DNA of 64,000 bases from Candidatus Melainabacteria bacterium (lineage in GTDB: Bacteria; Cyanobacteriota; Vampirovibrionia; Obscuribacterales; Obscuribacteraceae): NCBI GenBank assembly GCA_003963305.1, contig RXJR01000024.1, positions 62,001-126,000 of the forward strand, read 5' to 3'. Shown in pieces: positions 58,456-64,000 of this stretch (position 1 is the stretch's first letter; each line of letters begins with the position of its first letter). Made by a program: the position numbers and the translations under genes. The notes beneath the pieces are model-generated. The model did no database searches. It was not told the DNA's origin and saw only the letters and a list, made by a program, of their open reading frames with translations.

Positions 58456-61347
58456 TCAATTGTCATGGTGCTTTGCGCGAACAAGTGTATGAATTTGATC
58501 GCTGAGCTGCTTCATTTGGCTGGCTCTCATCTCAGCCGCGTCGTCGCAGCCGAAGCGATCGGCAATGTATAGCTCCATGAAGTGTTTGCAAAGTGGCTCT
58601 AAATCAGGGTGTCTGTTGACTTCCGGATCAAAATCTTCGTCGCTTGTAAAACGCGCCAGCAAATCTTGAGGTGTGTCAGTTGGCAACCGATAGATTTTAA
58701 CCCGAGCCAGGTCGTCTACGACCTTGAGATAGAGCAGAGTAGAGGGTTTCGGTTTTTCGAGAGTCTTTGCTTTTCGCGCCGCGCGGGCCTGATTAATGGC
58801 AGCTCGAATCGCCTGTATAAGCAATATCACTGCCGGCACCACGACAATCAGCAATATCATTTGATGCCAATCTATGGGCTTTTCCGGAACTTTCGGCGGC
58901 TCAGGTTTGGTTTCTTCCTTAGGCGGCTTGGCTCCATTTTTATCAGTCGTTGAAGAACCATTGCCTCCAGACTTAGTCGACTTACCGTCTTTGCCGGCAG
59001 TCGTGGTCGAATTCGTTCCCGTGCCTGTTCCCGTCGCAGTGCCGCCGCTGGTGGTGCCGCCGTGTCCTGACTGACCGGCTGCTTGTGGTCCCTTATCGGA
59101 GGTTGGAAGTGGCGGCGGAGTGGGGGTTTGGTTGGCAAATCGGTCTGAAAGCTGATCGATACCCTTCTTGATCGTTCCCATAAACGAGTTGTCTTCCGGC
59201 GTGGGCTTCGGCAAAAGTCCAGTCGGAGTAGCATCGAAAGGCACCCAGTCGTAGCCTGGAATATAGACCTCGCCCCAGGCATGACCGTGCAGGTTTTTGA
59301 TTTCATGCATGCCTGTGCCTTCATTGAAGTCACCAGGTCCGAAGCCGCCGATTGAACGTGCAGGTAATCCAGCCGCTCGACACATGACCACAAAAGCGGT
59401 GGTAAACGGTCCACAAGCGCCTTCCTTGGTTCGGAAGAGGAAGTGATAGGCAATCTCTTCTTTGTCGTCGGAATCGCTAAGGTCCGAAGAATATTTGTAA
59501 TTGCGGCGCAAGAAGTTACAGATGCGCTCGGCCCGCGCGAACCAATTGCCATCGCTTCCAGCCACTGATTTAGCCAGTTTTATCAGATCGGGACTGAGGT
59601 CAGCCGGCAATTGAAGGTAGCTCTCAAATTCTTTTCGCAGACTTTCTTCGTTCTTAGTATCAGAAGATGCCTTACGCATTTCGTCGAGATCGTAGTCAGG
59701 CACTTGCGATACAACCCGATAGTGCGTTCCGGCTTTGATCGGATCTTTAGTGCGCAAAGCCCCGAATTGATCGACGAGAATGGGATCTTTCGGATAACTG
59801 ATTTGTTGAGGAATAGAGGCAACCGGAAGCAAATGTCCGATGTCAGACTCGACGGTTATCTCCTGAGTCAACTGCGCTGAATGCATACCAGGCTCGACAA
59901 ACAGTGATGGAACGCCGCCCAGCTCCTGATAGGCATTTTTATGTTTGGAGCACTTCGAAATCTTTCCCAGGTCACTGATCGTCCACGAATGTCCATCATA
60001 TTTGTCAAAACAGACACGCCTGAAATAGGTGTCTCGGCTGCTCATAACGCGCATGATCAGGTCATTTTCGTGCTCCACTGAATCCTTATTGCGGAAGACC
60101 ATAGACTTGTCTTCCTCTTCCGGAGTCTTTTCCTGCTCACCTTTGCTATCTGCGCTTTTCTTTTGCGCATCGGTATTGCTGACGTCGCCTGGATTGTTAC
60201 TCTTGCCGTTCTTGTCTTTACCGCCCTTGCCGGACTTGCCCGATTTACCGTCGGCACTCTTGCCGTCGCCAGGCGCTCCGCCGTTCACATTCTCACCTGA
60301 TCCAGTGCCACCTGTTCCGGCGCCGGGAATGGCGCTTCCGCCAGGTCCACCAGCCGCTCCCGCTCCAGGCACAAGATCAGTGCCTCCCGGTCCCGAACGT
60401 CCGCCTGCTCTGCCATTGCCACCAGATTTGCCACCATGCTGACCATCGCCGGCCCCGCCACCTGTGGGCGCTCCTGAAAGTCCCGGTACGCCCCCGAGAA
60501 TGCCCAGTCCGTTTGACGATCGCACCCAGGTGAGATTGAGCGATTCGCCGTTCTGGGCGCGGCGAATGTTGTTCAAAATCAAATCAAAAAGAGAGTCGAC
60601 CCGCGGCAAAGCGAGGAAAATAACAATGCTAAGGACAGGCAACATAGCCAGAGAAAGAAAAGCATTGCCGACAGAGACTTTCTTCTTGACCGCGGCCTCG
60701 CGCAACTCATTGATTTCCGTACGTTCTGAAGATATGCCGGCAGCACCGGCTGAACGAGTGCGCGCCACCGCTTCAAAATAAAGCAAGCCGGCAATCAGAG
60801 TGATGTATCCCAGCGTTATGTAAGCAAAAAGCGCGTCACGCGCGATAACAGCCGTACAAGCAAATAATCCCAGACCGATTAGAGCCGAGACGTTGACGTC
60901 AGATTTGGCTCGCAAATCGAAAGTATGTAGAGCCTGCAAACCGGTCAGAACGTGTATGAACGGCACCAGCGCCTGGATTTTTCCGGAATTGAACTGCCCG
61001 ACCATTTCCTCGAAAAAATTCCCGAGCACAATTAAAAGTCCGGCAGTAGTGATAAAGGTCAACCAGAAAGTCTTCTGATGCCTGAATTGATAGCTGACGT
61101 AACTGCCTGTGAGTGCGCCCCAGAGATAAAAGAAGATGAGCATCGACGAGCTGTTTACATAGATGCAAGCCGTGACTATGCAAAGCACGGAGATGCAGCA
61201 CGATATGAGGCGCAGACCGATCGAATCTTCAGCCGGTTCGATTGTGACTTCTTTTTTCTGCGGAGCCGGTTTGGCGACCTTGAGCCCCGCCTGAGAGTTA
61301 GCGTTTTTCCCGAGCTGCGGCAGCGTTGGAAGTGACGGCATCTTCAT
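58456..61347 (-). CDS. TgpA-type transmembrane transglutaminase-like protein with Gly-rich insert
   Basis: A 963-residue membrane protein. Residues 45-260 contain about seven helices (TgpA N-terminal part). A 130-residue Gly-rich, collagen-like insert follows (about 283-414). The extracytoplasmic transglutaminase core has Cys645 (EGACGPFTTAF), His689 (HGHAWGEVY) and Asp705 (WVPFDATPTG), a complete triad. After a second Gly/Ser/Thr-rich linker comes one more helix (WHQMILLIVVVPAVILLIQAI) and a DUF4129-like cytoplasmic end. Its start overlaps the DUF58 stop (ATGA). With MoxR and DUF58 it forms the classic operon linked to envelope protein assembly. Confidence 0.93.
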   Translation of the reverse strand: MKMPSLPTLPQLGKNANSQAGLKVAKPAPQKKEVTIEPAEDSIGLRLISCCISVLCIVTACIYVNSSSMLIFFYLWGALTGSYVSYQFRHQKTFWLTFITTAGLLIVLGNFFEEMVGQFNSGKIQALVPFIHVLTGLQALHTFDLRAKSDVNVSALIGLGLFACTAVIARDALFAYITLGYITLIAGLLYFEAVARTRSAGAAGISSERTEINELREAAVKKKVSVGNAFLSLAMLPVLSIVIFLALPRVDSLFDLILNNIRRAQNGESLNLTWVRSSNGLGILGGVPGLSGAPTGGGAGDGQHGGKSGGNGRAGGRSGPGGTDLVPGAGAAGGPGGSAIPGAGTGGTGSGENVNGGAPGDGKSADGKSGKSGKGGKDKNGKSNNPGDVSNTDAQKKSADSKGEQEKTPEEEDKSMVFRNKDSVEHENDLIMRVMSSRDTYFRRVCFDKYDGHSWTISDLGKISKCSKHKNAYQELGGVPSLFVEPGMHSAQLTQEITVESDIGHLLPVASIPQQISYPKDPILVDQFGALRTKDPIKAGTHYRVVSQVPDYDLDEMRKASSDTKNEESLRKEFESYLQLPADLSPDLIKLAKSVAGSDGNWFARAERICNFLRRNYKYSSDLSDSDDKEEIAYHFLFRTKEGACGPFTTAFVVMCRAAGLPARSIGGFGPGDFNEGTGMHEIKNLHGHAWGEVYIPGYDWVPFDATPTGLLPKPTPEDNSFMGTIKKGIDQLSDRFANQTPTPPPLPTSDKGPQAAGQSGHGGTTSGGTATGTGTGTNSTTTAGKDGKSTKSGGNGSSTTDKNGAKPPKEETKPEPPKVPEKPIDWHQMILLIVVVPAVILLIQAIRAAINQARAARKAKTLEKPKPSTLLYLKVVDDLARVKIYRLPTDTPQDLLARFTSDEDFDPEVNRHPDLEPLCKHFMELYIADRFGCDDAAEMRASQMKQLSDQIHTLVRAKHHDN
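60105..60500 (-). repeat. Gly-rich low-complexity coding tract in TgpA
   Basis: Codes for many Gly-Gly-x, Gly-x-Gly and Gly-Lys-Ser blocks between the membrane part and the catalytic domain. The Lys/Asp/Ser-rich end (KSGKSGKGGKDKNGKS) is more charged. Related family members lack such a long insert. Confidence 0.65.
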
Positions 61348-62771
61348 AAGCGAACAACTTCCTCTAAGCGCTCGATCACGGTTATAACACGTCCCGTAGA
61401 TTTTCCGGAGCCGCGTCGGTTGACGATACCGCCTTCGTGCACCGGCATGTGCGCCTCTTTTATGCTCTGCGCTTCCTGGGCAAGCGCGGCTTCCCAGGTT
61501 CGCGGAATCACAGCCAGGTCTACTGTTTCAATAACTGTATTGGAGTCGGCAGTTTCACTTGTGGTCGGGCGAATAGTTAAAAGCGCCGCGTGGGTGCTCT
61601 CACCGAGATTCGTGGCTTGAGACGAAGATGCCTTGCCCTGCTTGAGGGGCTCGACACGGGCGAGCAAATGACCGGAGCGGTGCAATCCCGGTGGCAAATT
61701 AGGCATGTCTTTCATAAAGTAAGGCAGATACTTGTTTTCGCCGTCGAGCGACGGAACAACCAGCAGGTCTGGAGCGCCACCTAACTTGAAGCCCAGATTC
61801 ATCAAAGAATGAACAATCGATACAGCCAGCTCGAATTGCTCACGATTTACCCAGTTGGCACGCAAGTTGAGCAAGATGTCGTATCCGGGCAGTCCTTCTG
61901 CCTCGAACTCGCGCACCAACAGCCTGCCGACCCTGGCACTAGAGGCCCAGTGCACCAGGCGAGGACTGTCGCCGTGCAAGAATTCACGCACACCGCGCAC
62001 CGAAGACGATACCACATTGGTAGGCTTACGACTGGCCACCAAGCCCATTGGAGAGTCAGTTGCCGACCTGATTTTGTAGAGAAAGTTGCCTTCGATAGGA
62101 ACCATGCGAGGATAAACGACAATGGTTGGGCGACTGTCTTCTTCAGTCTCACTTTTCAGTTCAAAAGTACGAGACCACCAGGCCAACCCCAGTGGGAAAC
62201 AAGAATAAATCTCCACACCATAGAGATGATAGACGCCTCTGCGGAGCGGTGATGTGGCAGCATAGACCCACGACTCATGCCCCACGTGCTCGACGAGCAT
62301 GGGCTTCAAGACGCTGCTTTTGCCGTTGTTAGCAACGAGATTAGCCCGCACGAGCAGCCATTTGATCGGAAAGAACAGAGAAAATAATTTGCTGTGCTTG
62401 CGTCGCTCCAGAGTAATTTTTAAGAGCACACTGTCGCCGTCCATAGAATTGTTCGGAAGCGAGCACTGGGTAGTTACGTCCAGAACCTGGAAAAGCGGCA
62501 TGATCACGCCAAGCACTATGGCCGAAATCACACCGGCGGCAATAAGGTAAAACCACTGATTGGTCGTCTCACCGGCAAAAACATAAAGCAAAGGCACGAG
62601 AAGAGCAGCAATGAAGACGCGTTGTTCTAAATAGAGTGCAATCTTTGTATTTGGACTATCTCGAAAACCGATGCGAAGGGCCTTCAGCCCCCACTCTTCG
62701 CCCTCAGGTGTGGCAACAAATTTAGACCGGAACTGGTACTTGCTCCAGAACCCTTTCAATAAGGTCTGCAT
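61344..62771 (-). CDS. DUF58 domain protein
   Basis: A 475-residue membrane-associated protein. Two helices near residues 48-95 (VFIAALLVPLLYVFAG, LIAAGVISAIVLGVIM) precede a beta-rich part and the DUF58 core: VRGVREFLHGDSPRLVHWASSARVGRLLVREFEAEG. DUF58 proteins work with MoxR ATPases as VWA-like partners. The first 50 bases overlap the MoxR 3' end, and its stop overlaps the TgpA start. The C-terminal 90 residues are unrelated and low-complexity. Confidence 0.92.
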   Translation of the reverse strand: MQTLLKGFWSKYQFRSKFVATPEGEEWGLKALRIGFRDSPNTKIALYLEQRVFIAALLVPLLYVFAGETTNQWFYLIAAGVISAIVLGVIMPLFQVLDVTTQCSLPNNSMDGDSVLLKITLERRKHSKLFSLFFPIKWLLVRANLVANNGKSSVLKPMLVEHVGHESWVYAATSPLRRGVYHLYGVEIYSCFPLGLAWWSRTFELKSETEEDSRPTIVVYPRMVPIEGNFLYKIRSATDSPMGLVASRKPTNVVSSSVRGVREFLHGDSPRLVHWASSARVGRLLVREFEAEGLPGYDILLNLRANWVNREQFELAVSIVHSLMNLGFKLGGAPDLLVVPSLDGENKYLPYFMKDMPNLPPGLHRSGHLLARVEPLKQGKASSSQATNLGESTHAALLTIRPTTSETADSNTVIETVDLAVIPRTWEAALAQEAQSIKEAHMPVHEGGIVNRRGSGKSTGRVITVIERLEEVVRL

Positions 62772-63756
62772 GACTAACCCTATTATCTCTCACTTTAGGA
62801 ATGACTCTGTGTCCCAAAACAAATGGACTGAGAGCCTTTACGTCCTCCGGGCGAACGAAATTTCTTCCGTCCAGAAATGCTACCGCTTGCGCGGCACGCA
62901 TCAGCAACTGGCTGCCGCGGGGGCTCACGCCCAGAACAATTTGAGGATGCTTTCTCGTTGAACTGACGATGTTGACGATATATCTCTTGATAGATGGCTC
63001 AACAAAGATATTCTTCACGGCACTACGGCATTCGACCACTTCAGACTCAGACAATACTGGTTCGACCTGAAAAGCGCGCTCATCGAGCGTCTTGTCGAGA
63101 ATCTCCACTTCTTGTTCGAACTTGGGATAGCCCAGCGAAAGCGAGAGCATGAACCGGTCTAACTGAGCTTCAGGCAACGGGAAAGTGCCGTGATATTCAA
63201 TTGGGTTTTCTGTCGCGATGACAAAAAATAGTTCCGGCAATTTTCGAGTCGCACCGTCTGTGGTGACCTGATTTTCTTCCATCGCCTCCAGCAAACTTGA
63301 CTGAGTACGAGGCGTGGCGCGGTTGATTTCGTCTGCCAGCAATATGTTGGTAAAAATCGGACCGGGAATAAATTTGAAGGTACCTTCCTTCTGCTCGAAG
63401 ATACTGACGCCGCATACATCGGAAGGCAACAAGTCAGGTGTACACTGCACCCGCTTGAATGTGGCGGTAACAGACATGGCGAGCGTCTTAGCCATGAGCG
63501 TCTTACCGACACCCGGCACGTCTTCGATCAAAACATGACCACCAGACAAAAACGCGATTACAGCCAGCCGCACCGCTTGCTGCTGACCGACAAGAACACT
63601 GTTGATGTTGTTAAGAAGTGACTGAGCCTTGCCGCTAAGTTCGGCTAATCGTGTCGGAGAGGTCGCCTCTGCTTGCGTCTTTGTCGCAGTCGGTTGCTCC
63701 ATTTGGTCATCATCCAACTCCGCCGTGCTCTCGGCTTTGGTCTCTGCTTGCGTCAC
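62722..63756 (-). CDS. MoxR family AAA+ ATPase
   Basis: A 344-residue chaperone-like ATPase. After a 40-residue disordered acidic head comes the MoxR fold: VLIEDVPGVGKTLMAKTLA (Walker A), ILLADEINRATPRTQSSLLEAMEE (Walker B), FFVIATENPIEYHGTFPLPEAQLDRF (sensor 1) and GVSPRGSQLLMRAAQA (sensor 2). The start is GTG at 63756 with AAGGAGTAAAA before it, a strong site. First gene of the MoxR-DUF58-TgpA operon. Confidence 0.96.
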   Translation of the reverse strand: MTQAETKAESTAELDDDQMEQPTATKTQAEATSPTRLAELSGKAQSLLNNINSVLVGQQQAVRLAVIAFLSGGHVLIEDVPGVGKTLMAKTLAMSVTATFKRVQCTPDLLPSDVCGVSIFEQKEGTFKFIPGPIFTNILLADEINRATPRTQSSLLEAMEENQVTTDGATRKLPELFFVIATENPIEYHGTFPLPEAQLDRFMLSLSLGYPKFEQEVEILDKTLDERAFQVEPVLSESEVVECRSAVKNIFVEPSIKRYIVNIVSSTRKHPQIVLGVSPRGSQLLMRAAQAVAFLDGRNFVRPEDVKALSPFVLGHRVIPKVRDNRVSHADLIERVLEQVPVPV

Positions 63757-63786
63757 TTTTACTCCTTGTGCAAACCGATTATCAGA

Positions 63787-63808
63787 CTGACGCCCCGAGG
63801 TGCGTCAG
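63787..63808. promoter_or_regulatory. Perfect inverted repeat upstream of moxR
   Basis: CTGACGC and GCGTCAG flank an eight-base spacer, 31-52 bases before the moxR GTG. No T-run follows on either strand, so it is more likely an operator or part of the leader than a terminator. Nothing else is recognised between 63809 and the window end. Confidence 0.35.
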
Positions 63809-64000
63809 AAAGGGCGACACGTGCGTTATGCCCGGCAATTTCACTTTCTAGACATACGCCAATGTGAATAGTAACCGGTCGAACCCGCTTGCAGGTGAGC
63901 AAACGGCTGCCATTAGCTGAATTTTTCAAATGCCGCGATTGTATCGGGCAACCTTGATGACCGCTCGGAAGATAGGATAAACTAGCTTCCCTGTTGGATT

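Overview
The window is a dense bacterial chromosome segment of roughly even base composition. It has short intergenic gaps, many overlapping start/stop codons (ATGA, GTGA, TTGA) and frequent GTG/TTG starts. No rRNA, tRNA, CRISPR array or prophage is visible. The mix suggests a non-photosynthetic member of the cyanobacterial lineage (Vampirovibrionia/Melainabacteria, Obscuribacterales-like): long lineage-specific glycine-rich proteins, paired Wzm/Wzt exporters, a B12-type ribonucleotide reductase, ComEC and MoxR/DUF58/TgpA. That placement is an inference from gene style, not from a marker gene.

Positions 1-13417 form a cell-surface polysaccharide locus: family-2 and family-4 glycosyltransferases, an ABC exporter (4167-5958), a split transketolase, a TIGR03032-type protein, a PAPS-type sulfotransferase, a glutathionylspermidine-synthase-like protein that lacks part of its ATP-grasp domain, and a sugar epimerase. 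A REP-associated tyrosine transposase (1214-1834) lies inside it, flanked by oppositely oriented arrays of a 25-bp hairpin repeat. The theme resumes at 22490-27893 with a second ABC exporter, a lipoprotein and an MBOAT/SGNH acylation pair.

Positions 13482-21341 hold a duplicated beta-helix (bactofilin-like) protein, a BASS-family transporter, and an operon of a 1,000-residue polytopic membrane protein followed by a glycine-rich protein with an ADP-ribosyltransferase-like C-terminus. Positions 28053-35771 carry a translationally coupled zinc-ribbon/zinc-ribbon/TPR-thioredoxin cluster, a secreted TonB-C-like protein, an SbcD-like nuclease, RlmD-type methyltransferase, GNAT, ribosomal protein L9 and exonuclease VII.

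Positions 35772-46090 contain a PD-(D/E)XK-like protein with a changed catalytic lysine, HutI, a strongly promoted small coiled-coil protein, a His/Gly-rich membrane protein, an aldo/keto reductase, a ferredoxin-NADP reductase, the class II ribonucleotide reductase and dCTP deaminase.

Positions 46128-63756 contain a ChaN/EreA-like protein, two large tandem paralogues with duplicated promoters, a ComEC that lacks the usual metallo-beta-lactamase domain, a TonB-like protein, a phosphoesterase, a winged-helix AAA+ ATPase and the MoxR-DUF58-TgpA operon. The strongest candidates for something undescribed are the tandem paralogues (47406-52749), the membrane protein/ART-like pair (16246-21341), and the GSP-synthase-like protein without its lid.
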